In this document: positions 7,879 to 16,195 of the stretch, piece by piece | Layout of the letters: each line of letters begins with the position of its first letter | Numbering within the stretch: the first letter of the stretch is position 1 | NCBI RefSeq assembly: GCF_032854445.1 | Contig: NC_088304.1 | Span: 4,836,001-4,900,000 of the forward strand | Length of the DNA: 64,000 nt | Direction of reading: 5' to 3' | Origin: Liolophura sinensis | Lineage: Eukaryota > Mollusca > Polyplacophora > Chitonida > Chitonidae | Translations under genes and position numbers: made by a program | The notes under the pieces: model-generated | Told to the model about the DNA's origin: nothing | What the model saw: only the letters and a program-made list of their open reading frames with translations | Database searches by the model: none

Positions 7879-8793
7879 ATGGCTCTTCCCCACCCCGAAT
7901 GCTGCCCGTCCGTCAGCAGTGAGTTTGATTTGTGGACCTTACCCCCGACCGACACCAGCGTTCGAGAAGGCCGCTGGGATGCTTACAGCCCCATCGCCAG
8001 CCTGAGTGATGTGGGACCTGTAGAATTTGTCATCACCAACGCTGACGCAGACACTTACTTGGACTTGGCCAACACCATGCTGTACGTGAAGGCAAAAATC
8101 CTCAACGGGGACGGGACGGCTGTGGCGGCTGACAAGAAGGTGGCTCCGACTAACCTGTGGATACAATCCATGTGGCGACAGGTAGACGTCTCCCTGAACG
8201 ATAAACTCATCACGCCGTCCACCAACATGTACCCATACCGGGCTTACTTGGAGACATTGTTGTCTTACGGTAAAGAGGCTAAAAAGAGCCAGCTGTCTGC
8301 TGCCTTGTGGTATGCGGACACCCCAGGAAAGTTTGACACGATGACTGACACCAACGCCGGGTTTGTCGATCGGCTGAACTGCACGGCTGAAAGTCGGTCG
8401 GTTGACATGCTGGGTCGCCTGCATTGTGACATGTTCCTGCAACACCGATACCTGCTCAACAACGTCACGGTCCGCATCCGTCTCACCCCGGCTAAGGATT
8501 CGTTTGCTTTGATGTCCGATGAAGCCGCTCCCGGCTACAAGACTCGCTTGGAGGAGGTCTTGATCTTTGTGCGCAAAGTGAAAATCACCAGCGGTGTGCA
8601 ACTGGGGCATTTGAAAGCCTTGGCCAAAGCTCCTGCCAAGTACCCAATCCGCCGCGTGCTGACCAAGTATTTCTCTGTCCCCAGAGGTCACACCCTCATC
8701 AATGAACAAAACCTATTTCTGGGCAGCTTACCGACACGTTTAGTGGTGGGGTGTGTCCCCATGTCCGCCAACGTTTCGAAAATGGTGGGCTGA
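7879..8793 (+). pseudogene. Polinton major capsid protein, fossil
   Basis: This is a double jelly-roll major capsid protein, the main shell component. Family-typical blocks are the N-terminal SEFDLWTLPPTDTSV, then the YSPIASLSDVGPVEFVI strand, DVSLNDKLITPSTNMYPYRA, LLSYGKEAKKSQL, VDMLGRLHCDMFLQHRYLL, and the KYPIRRVLTKYF with LFLGSLPTRLVVG region. It follows the minor capsid and pVI-like genes in normal Polinton order. It is one of the parts affected by the element's breakage. Confidence 0.92.
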
Positions 8794-9933
8794 TTGCGGA
8801 AGACACCCCCCGGGTACTTTCGTCGAATGGCGTCGGTGCACGTTTGACCGTGCCGTCGTAACTCCCACAGTGTCCGAAAACTCTTCTGGCACACCTGGCA
8901 GGTGAAAGATCGAGCATAACGTCCCATGTCTTTGATATAGCTGAAATGCCGCTGGTACAGGTTTAACCGCAGGGTAGGTGTAGAATAGCGCTCGGCACTG
9001 CGGTGAATGAGTTGTGCTGAGTACGACCTGTCCATGGGGATGAGGTGGTAGACTTGAATGTTCACTTGAAACAGGCTTTCCACCGTGTCCAGCGCACTGA
9101 GGGGTACTCCGCGGAAATACCTCGGCTCCATCTCCATTTCCTCCAGATACCTGCGGTAATACACCTCAGCCTGGGCGTCGCAGTTTTTGGGGTTGGCCTG
9201 GTCTAGATGGACGGCCAGACACCGAAACAAACACAAATAGTCCCTGTAAGGACCATGAGCTCCACCCACCAACGTGTGTAACCCTTTGTTTCCTTTCAGG
9301 TAAGAGGGTAACGTCACCCCACCTTTACCGATAGGCTGATGCGGGAGTTTGTGGACGAAAAACAGCACGTTGGTGATGAGGTCGACGGTCCATTTCGTAT
9401 TGGGGCGTTGTTTTTGGGCCCAGGTAAGCGGTGTGGAATCCTCGCAGGTCAGCCCGACTCGCCACGCGGTACGGTGCGTCGAGTACTCGGGTGTTGTTGG
9501 TGCTCGGGTAATAATACCGCACCTGACCCGTCTCTTTGTGGCGGAGGATATATCCAAAACTGTAATTGATAGTGAAAGCGGTCGGCTGGTCTTCGTAAAT
9601 CTCGTCTACATAGGCTGGGATAGCACCGAGATCACTCAGTCGGTAATTATAGCAGTCTTGAATTGGTTTGTGGCGATGGAAATACGTCCTGATCGATCGC
9701 CAATGCCGCTGGTACAACTCCCGTACGTCACTGTCACCGCTCGGCAAGACAGCCTCGTGAGGCTGTACTGGGTCGGGTTCGAACTGGCTCGTTGGACTTT
9801 TTTTCTTTTGTTTTTTCTTTTCTTCTCCCAGCGAGGTATCCCCCGCTAAACTCACTTGAGCTTGACTCGTGCTGGGTTTGTTGTCGTCGGTGGTGGTGGT
9901 GGTGGTGGTAGATGAAACAGGTCTCTGTAACAT
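8688..9933 (-). pseudogene. Polinton protein-primed DNA polymerase B, N-terminal region, fossil
   Basis: This minus-strand region matches the part of Polinton PolB ahead of the exonuclease and polymerase cores. A low-complexity Thr/Lys-rich leader comes first, then the conserved LYQRHWRSIRTYFHRH and YNYRLSDLGAIP blocks, INYSFGYILRHKETGQ, the HGPYRDYLCLFRCLAVHL block, and the embedded C2H2 finger in SFTCQVCQKSFRTLWELRRH followed by YPGGVF. Full proteins of this family copy the element from a protein primer. The region is part of the broken portion of the element. Confidence 0.88.
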
Positions 9934-9973
9934 AGAAGGGTGTAGACGTTATAACCCAAGTAAACCCTAGACA

Positions 9974-9984
9974 TACTTTATATA
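9974..9984 (-). promoter_or_regulatory. TATA-like box ahead of the polymerase region
   Basis: On the minus strand TATATAAAG lies about 45 bases upstream of the first polymerase-region ATG. Around it are nested CATATG/ACATATGT palindromes (9995-10020). This is a plausible core promoter for the minus-strand unit. Confidence 0.4.
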
Positions 9985-10189
9985 CATACTATTGTACATA
10001 TGTGCATATGTACATATGTTCCGCTAAAAAATTTTATAATACATATAATACATAGGAGCCATTCCGATAGATATCATATATATATAACTCTACAAAACCC
10101 CTATACAGTTTTGGAACAAAAAATAAAGAAAGTTACTATAAATTACTCTTTCCAGACACGTATTGACGTTTGACATTTAGAGTTATACC

Positions 10190-10440
10190 CCTTATTTCCA
10201 TTATTCCAACAAAAGTAGTCGCCCCTGCTAAGCGTATTCCATCAGGAGTTAGCCCCCTTGTTTACATACATTTGACACCGCGCACACATTCGTGGATTTC
10301 TACTACGAAATACATAAGGAAATATCCTCTAAGCTACTCAGGCTTTCTATCTAGCTTTACTGGAGTTACAAACTATTAAAAGACACAACTATCCTTAAAT
10401 ATATTGAACTAAAACTACTGTTATTTCAATAAGAAATCTA
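10190..10440. repeat. Element-internal 240-bp repeat, copy 1
   Basis: First of three direct copies of a block that begins near CCATTATTCCAACAAAAGTA and contains CGCCCCTGCTAAGCG and CTACGAAATACATAAGG. It lies in the AT-rich stretch between the polymerase region and the zinc-finger gene. No coding content was recognised. Confidence 0.9.
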
Positions 10441-10479
10441 ACGATCTCAGCTGTGGATAGTCATTTTCAGGAATAAAAC

Positions 10480-10655
10480 CCTTATTTCCATTATTCCAAC
10501 AAAAGTAGTCGCCCCTGCTAAGCGTATTCCATCAGGAGTTATCCCCCTTGTTTACATACATTTGACATCGCACACATTCGTGGATTTCTACTACGAAATA
10601 CATAAGGAAATATCCTCTAAGCTACTCAAGCTTTCTATCTAGCTTTACTGGAGTT
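10480..10655. repeat. Element-internal 240-bp repeat, copy 2
   Basis: A shorter direct copy of the block at 10190-10440, nearly identical over about 175 bases and then diverging after CTTTACTGGAGTTA. Confidence 0.9.
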
Positions 10656-11168
10656 AGAGCTAACCAAGGGAGGTTACTCTAAACTGACCAGTGACATTGG
10701 TTTATTGGTGTTGACATCCTATCACTTCCAAATTCTGATTGAATCTCAGTTAGGTCATACCAGGCTTTGATTAGGTTAGTAATACCATATTGGAGTAAAA
10801 ACCTTGACGACCAGCCTCCATGTATAAACACACTGACAAAAGTATTTTTCGGCCATTTGAAGTTAGTTACTGAGCTGTACTTGGCAAACTGATTACGGCA
10901 ACAGGACAACCGCCCATACTGCGTTACAGTATAATTCTCTTTTAAGTAAATATGGTTAGAGTGTCCAGAATCTCTGACACTTTGCTTCATCATTGTGTCT
11001 ACTTCCGCTCAACCCAGGGCTAGGGGTTGTATATATTGAATTAGATCGGCACATTTGAATATATTAACAGTTGCAATCAAAGCGCAAGGGAAATACATAC
11101 TTTGTTATCGACAGCTTATCACGGATAAACGTCACTGAAAACGGTTGTCTGCTTCTCTTTGAATGATT

Positions 11169-11414
11169 CCGTTTCCAACAAAAGTAGTCGCCCCTGCTAA
11201 GCGTATTCCATCAGGAGTTAGCCCCCCCTTGTTTACATACATTTGACACCGCACACACATTCGTGGATTTCTACTACGAAATACATAAGGAAATATCCTC
11301 TAAGCTACTCAGGCTTTCTATCTAGCTTTACTGGAGTTACAAACTATTAAAAGACACAACTATCCTTAAATATATTGAACTAAAACTACTGTTATTTCAA
11401 TAAGAAATCTAGCG
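11169..11414. repeat. Element-internal 240-bp repeat, copy 3
   Basis: Third direct copy, nearly identical to copy 1 over its full length. The three copies are separated by unrelated AT-rich DNA. Confidence 0.9.
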
Positions 11415-11519
11415 AATCCGAAGCGTAATATTAATGAATTGGAAACAACAACAACGTCTGAAGGTGACCGATAGACAACTACTTTATACGGTAATCTACT
11501 AATTAAAATGAAGCGTCAA

Positions 11520-11655
11520 TCCGCTAAAAAAAATTTTTTTAATACATAATACATAGGAACCATTCCGATAGATAGCAGCCCTAGCATGACACACTGACAC
11601 ACTGACCCAGTCCCTTTTTTAATACATAAAACATAGGAACCATCCAGATAGGTAT
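11520..11655. repeat. AATACATAATACATAGGA dispersed motif, with inverted promoter motif
   Basis: The CCGCTAAAAAA...AATACATAATACATAGGA block seen at 10020-10075 returns here at 11520-11575 and again, shorter, at 11615-11655. Between the last two lies the reverse complement of the GGACTGGGTCAGTGTGTCA block found ahead of the integrase (11579-11614). Rearranged promoter-type DNA is one reading. Confidence 0.6.
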
Positions 11656-12360
11656 TCCCGTTCACCATTGTTCAGGAAACATATCGCTGTCAGCTGTGCT
11701 TTGTTTTGACACGTGGTTTTTGTTTGGACACGTGGTTTTTGTTTTGATCGGCTGCGTCTTGTATACATTGTATACATTGTTGCCAGTCAGTCACCCAGCC
11801 ACTGCGTCAGCCACTGCGCCAGCGAGCTGGGGAGTACACCCATATACATGTCACCTACATGGAGTGGAAACCCTATAGACACACCATCTACAGCGCAAGT
11901 GCTTACATAACGGTAAACAACTCAGCTGTGAATAGTAATTTTCAGCAATGAAATGCAGCATGTCTTATTGCATATGATCCAGTAAAGAAGTTTTTTTAAT
12001 ACTTTTTTTCATATACTGTTACAAACATGTAACATGAGATAGCTCTTACTGTCTTAAAATTAACTTTCAAGAAGCAAATTACTCCCCCTAATTCATCCCC
12101 AGCCTGAAACAAACAAATCATGTACATTTATTGTGCGCATGATTTTTTTGGAAACGGACCCTTTTTATCACCAAGTCTGAGATGACCAACGCTGAACGCG
12201 GAAAGCAACTACTCATACATGCACATGATTCAACATTTGGACTTCAAAGACTATCCCCAAATTCAACATACTCGTCGTTATTTAAAACGAAATAGTATGC
12301 AAAGAAACGAAAATGAAAAAAAAAATCAATGCCCACCAACAAAAATGAAAAAATGTCAAA

Positions 12361-12433
12361 TGGCTGATATGAGGCTCGAACCCGTGACATTCGCGTTATT
12401 AGCCCAAGGCTCTGCCGACTGAGCTAACCGACC
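12361..12433 (-). tRNA. tRNA-Ile(AAU)-like gene or pseudogene inside the Polinton
   Basis: This is exactly 73 nt with every arm at canonical length. The D stem GCTC/GAGC is perfect around AGTCGGCA. The anticodon loop is CTAATAA with anticodon AAU (Ile). The A box TTAGCTCAGTCGG and B box GGTTCGAGCC are both present. One mismatch each falls in the acceptor (c4-a69), anticodon and T stems. A T6 run 7-13 nt downstream (12348-12353) would end Pol III transcription. The mismatches favour a decaying tRNA or a tRNA-derived SINE head; the exact length and terminator favour a true tRNA gene or a recent copy of one. Confidence 0.55.
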
Positions 12434-12500
12434 ATTCATGGAATACAATGGCTTTTCAACCTCCATAATCAAGCGGCGTCTTCGTGGGTTAGTAGGTCAC

Positions 12501-12992
12501 TCAACCTGCTGCTTGGGCTGGAGAAAAATAAAATAAAATAATAAAAAAAGAACTTACCGAGCCGTGTTTCCCACGTTGATGGGTCCGCCAATCCCACAAC
12601 CGGTAGAAAGACTCCTCACAGTCTTCGCAATGCCACACACGTTCTCGTTTGTTGCCATGGCGCTGTTGATGGCGGATCAAATGTTCCCGGCGAAAAAACG
12701 CCAGGTCACAGGTCGGACAGGTGAATCTTTTGTTTGTCTGGGGCTGATGATGCGTCCGCTGGTGCCGGAGCCAATTATGCCGCAGGGTAAAATGCTGGGC
12801 ACACACCCGGCAAAAATACTCCTCCGTCGTCTTCTTTTTCTCCTTAGCACCGTGCTGTGTTTTAGCATGCCGTCGCCAGTTATCGCGTCGGGTGAATCCT
12901 CGATCGCACACCTCGCAGGTAAATAGCTTCTCCGTCTTCTTCTCCTCCAACGTCTTCTTCTCCATATTAACCGCGAAATCCTCTTGATCCAT
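12501..12992 (-). CDS. Polinton-borne C2H2 zinc-finger protein, four fingers
   Basis: The frame gives 163 residues. Four consecutive C2H2 fingers are visible: FTCEVCDRGF...HAKTQH (about residues 24-47), FCRVCAQHF...HQRTHH, FTCPTCDLAFF...HQQRH, and WHCEDCEESF...HQRGKH (ending near residue 143). A short acidic and Lys-rich N-terminus precedes them. The stretch after the last finger is hydrophobic, lies in AT-rich DNA, and may not belong to the protein. Such fingers bind DNA in a sequence-specific way; regulation of the element is inferred. The gene reads inward from the right end repeat, about 90 bases from it, mirroring the PC4-like gene at the left. Confidence 0.8.
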   Translation of the reverse strand: MDQEDFAVNMEKKTLEEKKTEKLFTCEVCDRGFTRRDNWRRHAKTQHGAKEKKKTTEEYFCRVCAQHFTLRHNWLRHQRTHHQPQTNKRFTCPTCDLAFFRREHLIRHQQRHGNKRERVWHCEDCEESFYRLWDWRTHQRGKHGSVSSFFIILFYFSPAQAAG

Positions 12993-13079
12993 CGTTGCTT
13001 GTTTACTCGATCGCTCGCTCGCTCGCTTGGTCAGTGTCTTCAGGTGAAGTGATCTGCTACTGCTGCACCTGTCTTTTTG

Positions 13080-13317
13080 TACCTATCCACGCGGAAATTC
13101 ACCACGCGCTGATTGGTTCGTTTTTTCTTACGTAACCTCTTCTCGCACGCTGATTGGTCCGTTTTGCGGGCCCCCCATTGGGCAGTTTGGGGGTAAATCC
13201 GGCTCACCCATTGGTCCGTTTTGGCGCCCGGGAGCTCTTTTCGAGCTGTCCCACTCGACTTTACAAGCCGACGTTTTGCCTCTTTTTTTTCTCTCTTTTT
13301 TCCCTATACTGTTATAC
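13080..13317 (-). repeat. Right terminal inverted repeat
   Basis: The reverse complement of the left repeat, ending TTTCCCTATACTGTTATAC on the plus strand. It contains four inverted CCAAT boxes (13112, 13153, 13177, 13210) and TTACGTAA at 13128-13135, so it could drive the zinc-finger gene as the left repeat may drive the PC4-like gene. It is single here, unlike the doubled left end. Confidence 0.93.
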
Positions 13318-13383
13318 TATACACTATATCACACTCGTCTATACACATACGCCCCGCGCCGTGGAAAAAACCCACAACTGAGG

Positions 13384-13432
13384 GGTGACGTCACACCTAC
13401 CAGCCCTTCGGGCTGGCAGGTGTGACGTCACC
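13384..13432. repeat. Near-perfect hairpin with a CRE site in each arm
   Basis: Two 23-base arms (13384-13406 and 13410-13432) pair at 22 of 23 positions around a TTC loop. Each arm carries TGACGTCA, the cAMP-response element. It lies about 70 bases outside the Polinton's right end. Confidence 0.92.
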
Positions 13433-13499
13433 ACCACATCACCTCAAAAAACAAATCCCCAAAACCTCAAAAAATGAATCCCCACGGAGACCCCAAACC

Positions 13500-13770
13500 C
13501 ACATTCTATACTACTTGTCATGACAGTGAATCTATGCGTAGAACGACACATTCGTACACCAACCGTCAACCAGTATGAATGTTCCAGGTAAATAATCGGA
13601 AGGTCAATTCCAAAAACGACGATTAACGCAAAGCACAAATGTCGTATGTAGAGAGAAATCGTAAACAGTTGTCAATGATGTTGAAAAGGCGCAAGGTCCA
13701 GTATGTTCTATGAAAATGAGTAAAATCACTTTTCAGATCGCGTACCATGCTAGTACATAAGTAGTCGATG
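13500..13770. repeat. Unclassified dispersed repeat, part B, diverged copy
   Basis: Similar to 33450-33740: ACATTCGT, GATGTTCCA or AATGTTCCA, AAGGTCAATTCC, AAAACGACG and a GGCGCAAGGT/GACGCAAGGT block occur in the same order and spacing. A third, short copy lies at 42628-42692. No coding content and no recognised family. Confidence 0.6.
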
Positions 13771-15877
13771 ATAAAATATGTACCTCCGTTGCACTTTGAT
13801 CGCAACTGCTCATGTATTTAATGAGGCGATTGAAATCAGCACGATGAATATACCGACCCTCGTCTCGGATTAGGCGAAATTAGACACAATCACAGAGACG
13901 AGTGCAATAGGGGTGTTTCGAGTTCGAACTCTTTTATCTTTGTAGGTAGAAAAGGTCTAACTGTATCATGTGACCTGTCAAAAATGTTAGGCAAATATTT
14001 TTGATCACATTCACTATAACATGGACGTATGAAAAAGTGTTATAAAAAGTAATTTTCGTGGAGGAATAATAAAGAAGATTGAGAATCTCAATGTTTCCGA
14101 ACTTGACAAGGAAGAAATTATTTGTGCCTGCGCGAAAGGGTGAAACAGATGACCACACAACAAAGTTTGCCTAACATATTTCAGCATTCACATGACACAG
14201 GAGGACTATTTTTACCTTTGATCACAAAAGAATTCCAACTCGAAACTCCCCTACTCCCTTACACTGCACTTCACTGCACTGCTGTTCTTCTTGTACAGGC
14301 CTGTAACAATCCCGGACCCTGATTAATACCCGTCATGTTTACCGAATCAGCAGTAAGACAGATTTGTAAGATGCCCATTAACTGAACGTAGGATTCCAAC
14401 ATTAGCAACTCATTTCATCTGTACGCTTCATGACGTAATCAATACTATTTAGCATAATCCTTAACAAGAAACAATTCTCATCGATCCAATATTTTTCAGT
14501 TAGTTATATTTTCACTTTCCAATCCAAGACGATTTTATTCCTCTCATCTTTTTTACAACATCCCAGGCGTTATGAACATAATTGCTAAACGCCTTATGCA
14601 TTTGTTCAATAAACTATGATTGCAAATTTATGTGGTCAGTGAGTGCTGTAAAAAGAAATTGGTAGGACTGAGATACTTTTATAATACTCGTAACTTGCAA
14701 GAATGGCCCCTTCAATGATAAAGTGTTATATACAGCTAAAAGTATGATAGCAGTTTTATATTAACATGGAACTGATCTTTGGTGATTTGAGATTTGGTAT
14801 TGTTTACCTGCTGAACGCCTGAACCGTGATTTGAAATACTAATGTGGTTCTATGGACCCAGCGTCTTGAAATGAGCCCAGTCGTACTTAGAGATATTTTA
14901 AACCCAACTCAACCTGACAAACAAGTCATGACTGGATCATCGCTAAGGTGCACGGGGATTTACGTGGGAATTCCCCTAGTTATAAACCCATACATAACTA
15001 CAGTACACAGAGTAAAATTAGAGCAGAGACGATAATGTGATAGTTGGCAAATGATGACACCAGCATGATGCTGGTTTATCCTGGAATATAGTATAAAAGA
15101 CAACAGCCTGAAGAGTCCCTTCAGTCACTTGCAGGCAATCCTTTAGTACATATGTGTGTGTGGCCGGTAAATTATATTCCACGCAGTGTAGGCCAGACAA
15201 GTTACACTCATCTGGTTTTGTAGCTGGCTTAGGTAAATTTGGTCCTTTATCCTCATACCGCTGTACACAGACATGCCTCACAATTAGCAAGGCTTTTCAT
15301 TCTATACTCTATACTGTTTGTATGTAGTCGGTCGGTCACACAGTGGCGGACTTAGATGCACGACCATCCTTTACGCGACTATTCATTGTCACAAGTCATA
15401 TTGTTATATACATAGACGTTTTACAGATCAGGTGGCAGTTTTCTTTTTAATTGCTTATGACAATAACGATCTAAGCAATGGAACTTTGGGTGTCAGCGTT
15501 AAGGAGATCTGCATTGAATGCGTGTTAAATGTTGGACAAGATCTGTATTGTTCACCCAGCGTCACGTGCCCTTGTCACAATGAACCCTGAGGATTTAAGG
15601 GGTACCCAGCAAACCTAGACAAATCACCTGTCATGAGTTACCGACATACATGCACAGGTATAGTCTGGGACAGATTGTGGCGAGGGCGTCGTGTTAAGAA
15701 CTAATAAAGGAATTCTACAACTATACATCGTTGAAAATGCCAGGTCTCCTGTCTCAGCTGTGGTCCTGCCTCCTGGACGGACTAGTCCTCTATCCCCTGG
15801 CCTACTGGTTGCGTCTCCTCGACAGGTTCAAAATGTGCTGTTTTCTGAGGATAGACGAATGGATTCCAGACCGTGGT
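13771..15877. other. AT-rich intergenic DNA, no gene seen
   Basis: Only short frames without domain matches or flanking splice signals are present. No repeat copy was recognised in this stretch. Confidence 0.6.
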
Positions 15878-16195
15878 TGGGTTTAACGTCGTAATTTTTC
15901 AGTCGTATGACGGAGCCCTTGGAGTGCATGTAATGTGTCTCCTTGTTGCAAAACGATTTCCACAGCTCTTTCATTTAGTGCTGCTTCACTGAGACGACTT
16001 ACCGAAGACAGGTAAGCCTCCCCGCCCGAGCCATTATGCTGATTCAGGTCAACGAGTCGTTGCACTGCCCCATTCATGCTGAATTCAACTTCCTCTTTTA
16101 AAGTCCTGAGTGTGACCCGACCCAGGATTGACCCTGGATCTACCACCTCAGAACGTGAACGCTCTATCACCTGTGCTATCGGTATCCAGTAAGAT
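15878..16195 (-). mobile_element. SINE family A copy
   Basis: tRNA-derived SINE on the minus strand. The tail block (TTTAACGTCGTA...TCAGTCGTATGACG) comes first on the plus strand, then the body with GTGCTGCTTCACTGAGACGA, and the tRNA-like head (GATTGACCCTGGATCTACCAC, B-box region) last. Diverged. Confidence 0.85.

Larger units (their letters stand above)
1..13317. mobile_element. Polinton/Maverick-type element, fossil
   Basis: A virus-like DNA transposon bounded by inverted repeats. It carries the Polinton gene set: chromodomain integrase, packaging ATPase, minor and major capsid proteins, and the N-terminal region of a protein-primed family B polymerase with its embedded zinc finger. It adds a PC4-like ssDNA-binding protein, a C2H2 protein and several small virion-type proteins. 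The plus-strand block runs to about 8.8 kb; the polymerase and zinc-finger genes lie on the minus strand. No adenovirus-type protease was recognised. The element is broken, with about three breaks overall. The outer left and right end repeats differ at only one or two of about 215 compared bases, so the insertion looks recent, unless gene conversion has evened them out. The target-site duplication cannot be read because the left edge lies just outside the window. Confidence 0.93.

Noticed and set aside
10679-10993. 104-codon minus-strand frame inside the AT-rich part of the Polinton
   Set aside because: No recognisable domain, no promoter or splice context; kept as non-coding.
1-13317. Virophage or free virus contamination
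   Set aside because: Terminal inverted repeats, a chromodomain integrase and continuous animal SINE-bearing flank on the right point to an integrated Polinton.
13384-13432. Bacterial-type terminator hairpin
   Set aside because: The context is animal nuclear DNA and there is no gene ending there; the arms are also far longer than needed.
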